Assembly: GCA_021234155.1 (NCBI GenBank)
Contig: JAJEKV010000098.1
Coordinates: 3,132,088-3,196,087 of the forward strand
Source of the DNA: Isoetes taiwanensis
Lineage: Eukaryota; Streptophyta; Lycopodiopsida; Isoetales; Isoetaceae
Direction of reading: 5' to 3'
Length of the DNA stretch: 64,000 bases
The notes beneath the pieces were generated by a model. The model saw only the letters and a list, made by a program, of their open reading frames with translations, did not search any database and was not told the DNA's origin. Every line of letters starts with the position of its first letter. Positions within the stretch are counted from its first letter, which is position 1. Positions 20,501-32,379 of the stretch are shown in pieces. The position numbers and the translations under genes were made by a program.

Positions 20501-22130
20501 AGGCAATGAGCGGAACAGCAAGGATTTTTGATTTATAATGGCGACGAGAACGAACGGAACATCGGCCGCCTTTATAGCACCGTTTGAACTCAAAGTTTCA
20601 TTTTTCATCGCTGTCGCGTTGCGGTGCACATTTTGTTTTGGATATCATTTTATGATGCGGCTTTTACCGCTTTGTTATGGATTTATGCTTGAGTCGTGGA
20701 AGCCCGCGACATTTCATTTTTAGCTTTCACTATTGATGGGGTTAGATGGTTCTCCTTTCCGTGTCTCGAGATGAATTTTCCTTCAGTAGATCGTCCCGGC
20801 AAAACCAAGCTTTATTTTGGCTTTAAATGGCGCTCATGTCGTGGAGATCATGCATTCCGTGACACAAAAGTAGCCGTCAGGGGTTTTGGGAGATCACTGA
20901 AGAATGTTTTTCTGATGCGTTTCGACGCCAGAATCATGGGTAAATTTTGTCGCACTTGTTGCGCTGGAAGGTCAGCAGAAGAATTTATCTTATGGTGCTG
21001 GGCGTTGGTATTGCTGAATGCCATGGGCATCGAAATGCGAAAACAGGCACGTAAATGGTGTCGCTACATCTGGAATGCGAATCGGGTGAAACCTCGGTTT
21101 ACGTGGTACGTAATGGCTGCGAGAATCAGGTTGGCTACCAGAATATCTCGCGGTGGTTGGTGTCCGGAACGCTGCAAAAGTGTAATGCTGAACATGGTAT
21201 GATCTTTCGTATATGCCGCTCGCCGCGCTGAAATGTTCGGAACTCTGATCGCTCTAACGTTATGGGTTCATGCGATAAACTTCCTGAAAGAACGTTGCTG
21301 GCGGTACATTCGGGCTGCGGTAAATACCGAAAGATCTCATCTCAATATGCAGCAACCTCGGCTAAGCGGGCGATTCCATCGCGGAATACGGTTGACCGAA
21401 TATTCGGGAAGTTATCCATCTTCCAGGCATTTATTCGCCATGGGCGACTTCGGGCGAAGAATATTAACTATGGGTAATAACATATCGCGGTCAAAATGGT
21501 CGGGAATGAAACCAGTTCGAATATCCTTCGTATCAACATGATTCGTCTACGCGCGAATAAAGAACGCGGTACGCGCTCAGAATGAACCATGAAATATGGC
21601 GGCCACAGTTGAACCGGTGATATGGGCTTCATCTTTGTTAACAAGTTACCGCCAGCTTTTGAGCACCATCGTCAAAAAAAAAACGCATGAATATCGTTGG
21701 GCACCTTCAGATTCGCTCTGCGATGGGTCCATCAGTGGAAAGGATAATGAATTAATGCTGGCTGCGGATCAATATGTACACATAGATGAATGAACGTTTA
21801 CAAATCTTTATACGTTAACCGGGATACCGCATCGCGAAATAAATAAGAATGACGAAAACGGCGGGAATAAATCAGAAGGCAAAATGGATCGGTATTCAGT
21901 CATTATGACAAAGATACGACCATTCTACGAAGCAAAGGAACAAAATAATGACATGGTTTTAGCAGCGTCAAACGCGAATGAACATGCAGGGCATTTGAAT
22001 GAATCAACGCACGGTGGGATCCGATTCAAGGACGGGGATGAACTCGGCCTCATCCATCGCCGGATGAAAAGCTCGGCCCTCGGTACGCTAACAAACATTG
22101 TCTACTCAGTACGATGGCGCATCAAATGAA
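20500..22130. other. CpG-rich segment with unidentified open frames
   Basis: The base composition changes here: CG dinucleotides are frequent, in contrast with the CpG-poor, AT-rich flanks. Several open frames occur on the plus strand, the longest 20696-21202 (168 residues, rich in Arg, Trp and Cys), then 21233-21541, 21596-21793 and 21884-22129. None shows a motif of a retroelement, transposase or cellular protein that I recognise. In a methylated plant genome CpG retention can mean a recent insertion or an unmethylated origin such as organelle DNA; neither is proved. Confidence 0.3.
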
Positions 22131-23285
22131 AAATTGGTGAAACCGCAGTTCGACTTCATAATCAGAAAGAACCCTTCGACAATGGAAGGCGAAGATGTAG
22201 ATATGCGTTCAATCTGGCATCTCGGCACCCTATAGCGGTCAGATGTTAGAATAAAACAACCAGGCAAATTGAATGTCTGGAGGTGTAAGTGTTTATATCC
22301 ATGCAGCATGTGCAGGGCTAACTGAGCCAAAAAGTACTTGTCGCGAAAAGATGTCTTGCTTCTATCATGAGAGATGTAAACCAATTGGTGGGTAAGATTT
22401 CTTGGTCGTTATTTGCTGGATTCTTTGCCTTAACAAAATTTAGAGTTGATGAAGCCTTGATTGACACCTTTGATGCTTTATCTATTTGGAGTTCTTGGTC
22501 ATGCTTGTTCCTATGACATCTATTGCCTTTTTCTTTGGTACAAACGTATACTTTCTTGATTCATGTAAAGAATTATAATAGCAGACTCCCTATATAATAC
22601 ATGAACTTGCATGATAGAAGTATATTAGGGTGTCCCTTAAAAAGTATCATTTAATTGATAAAAATTTACCTAAAAAAGGTGTAAACAATAGGTACTACCT
22701 ATGGGTTAGATAACCATCAGCCATGCAATTCGTGACAACCTAGATGTAATATGTTTTCATTCTTTTGCGTTTATCTCTTATGTCTTGTAGTTTTTGATGA
22801 GTTATGTTCTTTCTACCTTTAGTTTTTCAAGCCCCTTAGACCTTAGACATTGATATTCTTCTTTATCCTATGTGCATTACATGCATCTAGATCTTCATCG
22901 CCAGCTGCAGTTGTCCTTAGTTGGGGCGGTGAGTGGTGAGTCTTTTTCTGTTCGGCCAATTTTGTATTTGTATTTTACGAGTTTGACCCCGAATCATTTC
23001 ATTAGATTAGGCTGGTTCGGATCCTTGGGGAGGAATAAGCAATATATCGTACTGTCTCGTTATTTTATCTCATTAGTGTTCTTCTCATAGTACATTCACT
23101 ACAATTATATCAATCTCCCCTCCCCTCCCCTCCCCCTCCCCTCGGTTTTACTTTTCTTTTTTTAAAAAGTGTTTACATTATATTTGCATGGAGCGTGCAA
23201 CGGCCCCTCCTTGGAGGTTTTGATGGTATGTTGAGTGACACTCGTGATAACCACTAGCCCCATAGAGATATATTGCTTGCGGCAC
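22130..23285. other. no gene; C-rich tract
   Basis: Ordinary AT-rich sequence, apart from CTCCCCTCCCCTCCCC and continuing C-blocks at 23115-23142. The minus strand of this tract has five runs of four or five G, enough for a G-quadruplex. Confidence 0.5.
23117..23142 (-). repeat. G-quadruplex-capable tract
   Basis: On the minus strand five G-runs of four to five are separated by single A bases. This meets the usual pattern for a stable quadruplex (i-motif on the plus strand). No gene is near enough to assign a role. Confidence 0.8.
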
Positions 23286-23287
23286 TC

Positions 23288-23440
23288 AGTAAAACCCTTT
23301 GGCGGTTTTGATATTATGTGTCTTGGTGATGACCCCCGTTCTTTCGGATGGATGCGATCCGACAATGATTATCTTGTATAGTCTGCTGTTGGCTAATATT
23401 TTGGGTACTTTGAAAATCTATTCTATTCTATTCTTTAGAA
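23288..23440 (+). mobile_element. LINE 3' end with hairpin and (TTCTA)n tail
   Basis: AAAACC (23291-23296) pairs with GGTTTT (23304-23309) across CTTTGGC, and the copy ends in ATCTATTCTATTCTATTCTT at about 23417-23437. The end signature before the tail is poorly kept. Truncated copy of about 150 bases. Confidence 0.55.
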
Positions 23441-23504
23441 GCGGTTGAAAGTATTTTATGCATGCCTTTTAAAAGGATTTGTTCAAAGGCTGATTTGTGA
23501 GAGA

Positions 23505-23720
23505 GGTATTTTTGGGTTGCCCTAGGAGGCAAGCCCCTCGTTATGGGTATGGCGGGCATATTCAAGTATATCGCTGGCATATACACAGCATATCTTCGAT
23601 GGCCCTTAAAGCGGCTCTTTGCACGTAAATGCTTTCGGTCATCCGGCCCCATTATCGACTGCTACACAAGCGGCTATGGCTGGACCCAAGGCGCGCTTCT
23701 GTTTTAAGCCCTTCAAAACC
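23505..23720 (+). repeat. dispersed repeat with GGGCATATTC core, copy 1
   Basis: Begins TTTTGGGTTGCCC, a small GGTTGCC/GGCAA fold, then GGGCATATTCAAGTATAT, GCTGGCATATAC, AGCATATC, CGATGG and GCTACACAAGCGGCTAT. The same blocks in the same order occur at 26915-27110, and partial copies at 37876-38030 and 57640-57720. Class of element unknown; the open frames inside (for example 23619-24032) are not supported as genes. Confidence 0.6.
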
Positions 23721-25750
23721 CATTCGGCTATGGTGGACCCCAAAGGCACCTCATTTCATACGCCGGATGGCAGGACAGGCTGCTGCTGCTACCCGCATTA
23801 TCCTTGGCTATATAAGTGGCATGATCTGACGTTTACGCTTTCGGTGGACTACTTCGCCCGAGATTATCTTAAGATGAGAGTTAACTTCCGTTGTCTGCCC
23901 GTAAAACATTCCATTTGGAAGGCTAACTACGGTCCAAAGCGTAGGAATCTTTGGCGGAAGACCGAGGCCTTCTTGCCATGGAAATGGCAGTTAAAGATGA
24001 AGGTGAGTTCTATTTCATCTTCTAAGATTTAGGTTGATAAAGTTTTTGTTTGAAATGCTTGGCAGGCTATGAGCAATACCGCAGGAGGGATTCTAGTTGG
24101 CATGCCTATCTAAGCCTCTTATGCCCCACAAAGTCTTTAAAACATGGATTAGATGTCTGAGATAAAGCGTTGATAGAACCGATTCCCCTTTAAAGATACC
24201 ACAGTCTTGTGATTTGCGAGCGGTCGTGCCCTTAAACACATGGGTTCTCGACTTTCAAATCCCGAGATTGCGCCTATAAATCTAACAAGGTGGCCAGATG
24301 GGACGATTCAATGGCTATGAGTATTTAGGCCGGAAGGTAGAGGCCTCTATCACGCACCCGGAAATGGGTGGCATCGTAGATCTAAATATAGATAAAACAA
24401 GGAGTATGGGCAAGGATTTCATTCCTTCTGCGGCCTTGGGGCCCCAATCAAAGTCCTTTGATCATATATTTCCATGGGGTAGCTTTGCCCATTCTTACCT
24501 TCTTGGGTGCTCCTGTGGGCATGGCGCAGAATTGCTCTTTCATGCTGCGGTAATTATTAACGTGAATTCTGGAGAGAACACGAGTTCAAATGTCAGCTCC
24601 ATATGAGGGATGGTTTGTAACCCTGAAATGACTTCAAGCTTAGGTTGAACAAAGATTGTTTCATCTACTTAAGAACGCCTCAAGGAGGCGGTTAAAGGTT
24701 TTAATGGGGACAGCTCGGGTGGAAACATTGCTCATCATGTGTTGAGTACATGAGAACATTGTTTAGAATGCAGGACTGTTGTAGTTGCTGGAAATATTTT
24801 TAATTTTATATTTGGTGGGACCTAAAGCTTCCTCCTAGGTTGCGGCATCCATAAGATCACAAAATAGTTCTTCCCGCCTTGCACTTATGATGATGCGCTA
24901 TCACAGTCTCTGCTCCTCGTACGCCGGTGAACAAATACAAAGTTGAAGGCTTGAGCTTGGAGTGGCGGCTGTACACTATTTCCTTTAGTTTGAATTGGCG
25001 AAGGCTTGCTGCGGGGAGATGCGCTTTCTTAGAGCCAAGTCGCATTATAAGCGAGACAAATGCGTTAATAATGATCTTGATAAAGCGGTTATCAAATCGG
25101 ATTTGGTTCCCCTTGGCCGGTCGAGTTGACAATACAACAGCAATAATAATTGCTCAAAATTTTGGAACCACTCCCAGGTTTTAGACCGCAATGATAATAA
25201 TTGCTTTCCGGAGATTTTGGGACCATCAGTGCAATAAATTAGATACTTCTTTGGTAACTATTGATTGTTGTATGTGTTGAATATCGGTTGATTTTATTTT
25301 AGTTCCGGTGTCGGTAATTGAAGTTTCTGTCATTATGTTTTATGTATGAATTGGCCTTTATGTTTCGTCCTTCCCTCTACCCCTTCTCAGTTCATGCGGA
25401 ACGCTGAACAACTTGACTAAGTCTTTCAAGCTAGAAGTGTTCTTGAAGTGATGCAGCGGACCCTTTGGGTAGTCAAAACTTTGAAATTTGGAGTTATAGC
25501 ACTGTGCCTTATTTATGTGCTATTGGGTTGTCGTAGGCCTTGATTGACGTTGATTGTGTTTATGCAATGGAAAGAAACCGATTGTTGCAGAATCCTACTA
25601 TTGCTTCCTCGAGGACAAAAAAGATTTGGTATGGATTTCAAAGAAAAGTGCTTACAGATGTTTTGTGATTGACTCGGGTGGACCATCTATTATCGATATA
25701 CCAAGTTCAACCTCTTTATCTTTGTCCAAGTTTTTTGATTATCTGAGTTG
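23720..25750. other. no gene recognised
   Basis: Moderate GC with several medium open frames (23619-24032, 24298-24606, 24927-25184 plus, 24857-25132 minus). None contains a motif I can name. It may be the body of the dispersed repeat that starts at 23505. Confidence 0.3.
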
Positions 25751-26350
25751 GAAAATGTTTTCCTTGTGCTGGAGAACTGGAGAAGGCCTTGATAGGTTTC
25801 AAACCTCGAGAATGTTATTGGAGGAGGGAGGATTTGGGTGAGGGGAACTATCAAGATAGTAAACTAAGCTATTTGAACCTTTGTCATTTTAGTTAAAGAT
25901 GGGTTGTATGATACGTTGTGAGTGGTTGGTGCTTGAAAGAAGATAAAATAACACAGTCCGGTACGCAATCTGAAAGCGAGACCATCATGCAAAACACTTG
26001 AGCGTGTTTGATACACATTAAATTATTAGGTAATGTTAAAACATTTTTGTTGATATATTTACATATTTATTTGCTATAATGTCCGTTTTCATATCATTCT
26101 TTTGACAAAATTAGCTCCTGAGTATCGTCACCATTATGAGCTTTTTATCTTGAAGAAACCGGTTGATATGTCCACGGTACTTTGGACATGAAAATTTCGC
26201 GACATGGGCAAGACCATTGTTGACAGAAGAAGCAAAAGAAGGCTCAAAGCTTGGTAGACCACAGACGGAAACAAGTTTCAACTTCGATAACTTGGCAAGA
26301 GTAAACAATTGCTTCATGTGTGTGCAACGAAGTTTTATAGGCCTTTATGG
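25750..26350 (+). pseudogene. PERK-like receptor kinase fragment
   Basis: Two stretches recall plant proline-rich extensin-like receptor kinases. Around 25757-25840 the frame gives DRFQTSRMLLEEGGFG, the end of the ATDGF-like segment plus the glycine-rich ATP loop (usual GEGGFG). Around 26115-26345 APEY is followed in another frame by KPVDMST, then HENFATWARPLLTEEAKEG and SFNFDNLARVNNCF; in intact kinases the WARPLL segment follows the GRRPVD motif in subdomains X-XI. The catalytic HRD and DFG region that should lie between is missing, and several frame changes occur. A decayed duplicate, not a working kinase. The match rests on short motifs, so the subfamily is less sure than the kinase call. 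Confidence 0.55.
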
Positions 26351-26914
26351 GTGGTGAGGTGCAACTTGAAGATGGTCTAGAATGATTGAGGATACAAGAG
26401 TGATGGAATCATATGCAGGAAATGCCGGTATGGCGGGAATCTGTCAGCTATGTAAGGGAGAATATTTTTCGGCAAATATGGGATAATGGATCAGTTCGCG
26501 AGATAGTAATGGGGATCTTTTAAATTTTGTCATTAAGAAGCCTTGTCCGAGGTTTTCGAAGCATAATGCCTCTTTTTCACATAAGATCTAAGGCAATTAA
26601 AAGTGTCTAAAGGAATTAATCATGAAATGAGAAAAATATGCGGGATTCCCTCAATTGGCAACATTGGTGGAAGCGACACAGTGGAAGCTCTCAATTGACC
26701 TTGGTTGGTAAAATGCTGAATTAGGCTACATGAAAAGCATTTGCCACTTTCGTTTAATATCCACTTTCATTTCATGTAAACATTTACATTTTAAATATTA
26801 TCTATAAAATTTGGATGTGTATATGCATTTATCCTTCTAGAGTCCACACTAAAGCACCTTGCTGATGCAATTTGGAATATTCTTTATTATTTCGCCACAA
26901 TGGTGCAAATAATA
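26350..26914. other. no gene recognised
   Basis: AT-rich sequence 3' of the kinase fragment with stops in all frames. It may hold further worn kinase sequence, but no motif is visible. Confidence 0.35.
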
Positions 26915-27110
26915 TTGTTTTGGGTTGCCCCTGGGGGCAAACCCTCGTTGCTCTATTAGGTATGTGGGCATATTCAAATTATGTTTGGCGCCACTAGCAT
27001 ATCGCGATGGTACTAAAGCCATTGCTTTTGTAAGTAGTGGTCATCAGCTCCGTGCTTATATTTTGCTACACAAAGCGGCTATCGCCCGGTTTGGCTATAA
27101 TGCACCTCGG
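26915..27110 (+). repeat. dispersed repeat with GGGCATATTC core, copy 2
   Basis: GGGTTGCCCCTGGGGGCAAACCC forms a 5' fold (GGTTGCC with GGCAAACC), followed by GGGCATATTCAAATTATG, GCATATCGCGATGG, GGTCATCAGC and GCTACACAAAGCGGCTAT. Collinear with 23505-23720 with many small insertions and deletions. Confidence 0.65.
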
Positions 27111-29510
27111 TCTGCCCTCCCTTTAAGCGCCTTCCATCGAGGGGTTACGGCGAGTTGAGCACATGTTGTATCCCTTCCTTACATACCCTATAGGGGCATC
27201 TCATCTCCCACATAATTTCATTATGCAGCTCTTGGCCGATTTGGGAGATTTTTTGCCTTCTTTCTTTACCGCTCAGCTCATCCAAACAGGTGATATAATG
27301 CTACTTGACTATGGGCCAGGAAAGCTCCTTTTATTCATCCGGTATGGATTCTTTCGCTTTTCTTGATATGTTTTATCTGTCTATGAACCCTAAAGTCTAT
27401 AATCTATGGAGGCAGTTACCAGTTGCATGTGGAGGTATCGGAGTTTAGGATTTGCATATGCACATCAAATGGTAGCAGAGCCGATTAGTAGGATTCAAAG
27501 CTGAAATCAGATGTGTTGCGAGCGTCTCACGAGCCGAAAATACCGTCCAGAACCTTTAGTTTTATGGAATGCTTTAACTTTTGGCGGAAGCGAGAGATAA
27601 ACATGGTAGCATAATAGAGGTTCAACTACACTTCATTCAGTTGTCTACTGCTCATATATGGCGGAAGATATGTGAGGCAGAGATGCATCATGACCGAATA
27701 TAACATGCTTGCCGTATTGATCAATTAGGAAGCGGGCGCAGAGATCTACGGAGATTGCGAATGCGTATGCTGCTGCCAACACCAGCATGGGAGAACTAAA
27801 TGTAAAGGGATTGCCTTTTGCAACTAAGATGCCGCATTGATGAAATGATGAAGACTTAAAGGTAGGCCCGATTGGTCACCCCAACTATCTCCCATAAATA
27901 TAATGCATCATTAACAAGCCCAAAGTGAACATAGCAAAATGCAAGCAGGTTATTGAATCGGCTCATATTAATTTGAGACTTATTGTTTTATTAAAGTCCT
28001 TGCTCATTGTGGAAGTGATTGCAATATCCTTAGTCTTGGATGATGATTCATTTTGTCTACCTTAGCATCTATAGCCAGATAGATATATATATATATAGAG
28101 GATTTGTGTGATATAATTTTTATTACAATATCATGGAAACCAATTAGCAATTGTGAAGAATATTAGCAACACCCACGACACGAGAGTACCCACGGACTTC
28201 CCATAGATACACAAAGCAACCCGGACATGCCTTATCCATAACAACAGTAATTGACAACATCTAGGAAAGATTTTGGTTATTGAGATGGCGATGCACCAGC
28301 AGAGACACCAATTCTAGGATGCCAAATATTTACGGACAATGGTATGATTGACCTGGATGAACAATCTACTACCCAGTACTTGAAGCATTTGATTATTAGC
28401 TTCAAATTACTTCAAAACAAATTTTAGATATAGTTAATGCCATTTCCCTTTGCCGAGGAAAACAAGAACTTCATCATGCCACAAAGTTTAAACTTCATCT
28501 TATGCCAAAAGTTTCAAGCGGCTTGGTTTGCTCTTTAAGCTGCTACCTTTTTGCTCCATCCATCCATCCATCCGCAGGCTGAGTTGATTGGCTTTGGTAT
28601 AGCTTTCCTTGTGGTCTTCTGAGATCCTATACGAGCTATATTATATTTACCCTCATCCATGTGGGTTTGTGTATATTCCAAGTATATGTCGATTATGCTT
28701 TCGAAACACTTGACTTTCAAGTGTGATTTAAGCCATTTCACTCTTTCCGGTCCGGGAGAACGGCCTACGTCTTGCCGGCCTGTATTTGTCACGGCCCATG
28801 GGCTTATCATAGAGGATTTTACCTATGGTTTGTCACTAGAGGGTTTCTTTGAAAACAGTAGCGGGATTTTTAATTCCAATGAAGCGCCATCAATATTTTT
28901 CATTGCCCTACCACTCTATGATATGGCACATTCTCGGGGGAGTGGCTCAAGGACTTGTAGAAGGAATCACGGTCTTGATACCAAATTTAAAGCTTAGACA
29001 AAAAGAGCACTTAAGAAATTAGATTAAAACATTGGATATTTTAAAGAAGCTAGCAACCAAAAACTATTAAACTCATAAAAATAAATCATGGTTGAGAAAC
29101 AAAAATTGGAAAGCATGACGTTGCTGCTTCTTCTAATGTTTGTGGGCTTCTCAATGTTATATTGAGGCAAGTTGTGCATAGGGCATCGAGAGTTAATAAT
29201 TAGGTTCACTCCTTCAATTCTTTATGCCCAATTTGTAGAACTGCACCTCAATTAATAAAGCATTGTTTTGTGCTCTACGGGGACCTCTACACAATCTTTT
29301 TTTCGGACTCGTCTTACAAGTCAACAAATTCTTCTGAGCATTTTCCCTAGCAGATAGCCTTGCTTCAATACCATATGGAAACGCAGGTAAATGCGATCTT
29401 TAACGATTTGCATACTCCTGCCACAGGTCTCTACCAAAAATCAAATCTCGTCTGCATGACCAGTATTTGGTTTCAAAGATGTCAAGGATGAGGTTTGGGA
29501 TTATCTCCAC
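27111..29510. other. no gene recognised; simple repeats
   Basis: A short (TA)n tract at about 28083-28098 and four to five CCAT units at about 28555-28572 are the only simple repeats. Opposed open frames at 28535-28810 and 28659-28997 are shadows of one another without recognisable motifs. A TTGGTATCAAGACC sequence on the minus strand near 28980 was considered as a primer-binding site and dropped. Confidence 0.35.
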
Positions 29511-29514
29511 CTCC

Positions 29515-29575
29515 CCTGAATTCTCATTGTATTAATATCTTCTTATTAATAAAAATATTCTTTCATTCTACAGCA
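29515..29575 (+). mobile_element. probable LINE 3' terminus
   Basis: ATTGTATTAATATCTTC, then TTATTAATAAAAATATTC and TTTCATTC. The pattern (G)ATTAATAAA plus a short T/C-rich end also closes the minus-strand LINE pieces at 41560, 53090 and 63120. No coding sequence remains upstream. Confidence 0.4.
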
Positions 29576-29654
29576 AAAGCATTGGGCACTTAATAATCTT
29601 CCTTGATGAATACTGATGTCCACAAGTTCTATCTTATTGTCATTCTGCTATAAA

Positions 29655-30960
29655 CATTTGCTTTGGTAGGCTCAATATCGGATCGCTTAACACCGTTACC
29701 CCGTTCAAGCATTTCATAAATTATGCTTCTAAGTGCATCTAAGCTGAAGCTCGGCGTCGTTCTAGTTGCTTCCTCAGATCTTGATGCACATCGAACCAAT
29801 GCCTCAATAGGCGATACACGTGTAGCATAAACCATCTTTGGCTCCCTGGGTGGTATTTTTCACAGAGGCCAAGGTATTCTAGACACAAAGTAGGTGCATC
29901 AAAATTGTCCCCAATATAATCTCTAGACTGACAGGGGTGCTGCTAAACTTCGAGAGGAAGCCTGTAAAACACTTAGGATTATCAAGCAGAGCATTACCTG
30001 ATAGGACACCATCTGCTCCAGTTTCACTTAAACATTTAGTTACATCATTTATGTGGTAAATATTTCCATTTGCCAGCACTGGTATTTGGACAGCCTCTTT
30101 TATAGCTTTAATCTGACCCCATTCTGCTTTATTAGTCCTAAGAATTGCAGTTTCTTGTTCTTCCATGGGCAGCAAAGTTACGCAGCCTGATTCCTCCAAC
30201 GCATCCGTTGCGTATGCCACGTTTTTGTCTGCTTCAGGAGAAACTCTAATTTTGTACAGGAAACAGGTATCTCCAGGTTGGATGCCATTTTAGAAAAACA
30301 ATGAGACTAATTGTAAGTTATCCATTAAAAGCGATCCATAATTGCCTCGACAAGCTATCTTCTGAGGACGCCTGCAATATCATCAACACAAGGTATAAGT
30401 GTTAGTAAGCAGTAATCAAAATGCAAATGTTGATTTCAATGTAACCTATTAATTATAATGATTGAAGACCTCGTTGGCTAAGCTTAATTATCCTGAATTC
30501 TGACATTTGACAATTCACATTAAAATGATACACTTACCTAGATTAAGATCAATGTAAATGTATAATAATGGTTCTACTATTTATTGCAGCTGCCAATAGT
30601 AATCTGGATCATTGCCACAAAGAGCTGCACAAATAATGGTCTATCCTCCTGCCATCAAGCGCTGCAATAAACATATGGCTTCTAGCATTTTAATGAACAT
30701 GTAATGTTGTGAATCATATATTGTGGGAGCCTTTGCAGGGCAAGTACTAAATTCTTCTTTTCTGCGATAAATCTTGTTTTCAATATTGAGAATGTAACAT
30801 TGGTGAATAAGCAGCAACTGCATTAACTTCCTACATAGCATTCGAAGAGTAATTCGAGCCTTCCACCATGGGTGCCACCAAATGTTTTGGCTCCTATTCT
30901 CCTCCATTGCTCCCAAGCCTGGTGGTGTTGGACACATGGGGTCAATACTGCAATCCATGG
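29655..30960 (-). pseudogene. tRNA-dihydrouridine synthase (DUS1-like) pseudogene
   Basis: Intact relatives are FMN enzymes that reduce uridine in the tRNA D-loop (positions 16/17 in the DUS1 group). Read downwards on the minus strand, fragments appear in the right order: MLCRK and ENKIYRRKEEFSTCP (about 30860-30730), a gap, PQKIACRGNYGSLLMDN after a TTGCAG splice-acceptor-like site (about 30370-30310), MASNLEIPVSC, ADKNVAYATDALEESGC (about 30240-30180), HGRTR in a shifted frame, NKAEWGQIKAIKEAVQIPVL and ANGNIYHINDV, TGADGVLSGNALLDNP (to about 29960), then NFDAPTLCLEYLGLCEKY and FSLDALRSIIYEMLER (about 29750-29690). At least four frameshifts and a stop (after DNLQLVSLFF) break it. Intron traces remain, so it is a duplicated genomic copy and not a retrocopy. 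Confidence 0.82.
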
Positions 30961-31808
30961 TTGTTCTTTCTTCCTTCCTTACTTGCATTATTGGTTTCTT
31001 GTCACAGATACCTTATAGAACAGTTGCAGTCTGCATTAAGAGACATGAGATAAGCTACCTTAGAACAGTCAACATTCATTGACCAAGAATAATGTCAACC
31101 AGCATGTCAGATGTTAGCAGCTTATCATGTAATAGATCAATTTCCATGTCAAGCTGCTAAACAAACTCTCATGATACAAAAATTAAGTGGTAAGAACTGC
31201 AGGAGTGGTAAAAAATGGAACCCGTGCATAAAAATGAACCAATGCATTGACAACCTTCATACTTGCTAGTCCTAGATAGCCTTAGCTTATCAGTTGCTTT
31301 TGATTGAAACAAAGTTTCTTCGATAAAATTGTGAACTTCTTTGAGTCAGCTATTTAAAAGAAGACTATAAATAACCTCCTTTGTTTTATCTAATATTAGC
31401 ATGTTATCAGTAGCCTTGAACTAAAAAAGGAATTTGCTTAAAAAGGAAATCTTAAAAGCGGTAGTAGAAGTTTCTTGAAGAACACATCTGATAGAGACTC
31501 AAACAGGGAGTTGAACAAAGGACGAGGGCTTTACTGGAGCTTTGGCTTCGACGCCATCCTCTATGATTCGCAAAAATGGACCAGCTACTTATCAACAAAT
31601 GCTGAGGGAAGGGATAGCGTTTCTTCAGCGGCATTTAAAGGCAGCCACGTCAGGAGTCCAGTCATGTAGCCCATTATAATTATAATGTACGTGCTTTCAA
31701 TCAAAAAGTAATCAACCCATTTTGTCATAGGGTTGATTACGTAGGGTAGTTATTTTTTACACGTTTGTTGAATTGTTTCTACATCTAAGATCCGTGCATT
31801 ATTGCAGC

Positions 31809-32038
31809 GTATTGGAACAACAGAGCTGATGATAACATATGACCCTTGCAGCACAGACGATTTCTGCACTCCCTTCAAAATGTAAGTTCTCGTTTCTAAT
31901 CTATAGCTTCTTTTAAAAATCTGCCTTAGCCAGTTACAAGTTTATAGGATTTTCCTCTGTGTCAGGCTGAAAAAGCGTGTTCTGTTGAGTCAGAAAAGTG
32001 GCACAAAGGCAGAAATCCGGCTCAAGAGATCAACCTAA
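31809..32038 (+). CDS. possible two-exon 3' end of an unidentified gene
   Basis: A good donor (AAAAT|GTAAGT, 31881/31882) and acceptor (CTGTGTCAG|GC, ending 31965) join two open stretches into one frame: IGTTELMITYDPCSTDDF, CTPFKMLKKRVLLSQKSG, TKAEIRLKRST and a stop at 32036-32038. Both the splice signals and the coding character of the joined frame are good, but the piece is short (about 50 residues), no upstream exon is secure, and I do not recognise it. It lies 5' of the minus-strand DUS1-like pseudogene, head to head. It could also be chance. Confidence 0.25.
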
Positions 32039-32379
32039 ATAACTCTGGATCTATTGAGGGATTTGCAACATCAAGAGGTAAGACTTCGAGCACTTATACA
32101 CAGAAGTTATAAAAGTGGAAGAACCATATCAAAACATACTTACAATGCAGTTAAACGGGGACCAATGGTGGGAATAGAAGACAGCCAGAAGGCAAGATAA
32201 AGGAAACCACAGAAGTTGCAGCGTTAGGGTTCTAGAAATGTTGAAAGTTAACAGCAGGCTCTTCCGAGGAGTCTGACGTAGCTCTCCACTTATATTTAGT
32301 GCAGGTGCATGGGTTTCTGCTCAATGTCTTCTTCAGATTCTGATAGAGATGTCCAGAGATCTGTTGTCTACTATAAAAT

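Noticed and set aside
20696-21202. 168-residue open frame as a real gene
   Set aside because: No recognisable domain, no splice or promoter context; kept only as part of the CpG-rich segment.
28960-29000. Second LTR primer-binding site on the minus strand (TTGGTATCAAGACC)
   Set aside because: Several mismatches to the iMet primer site and no CA-ending LTR beside it.
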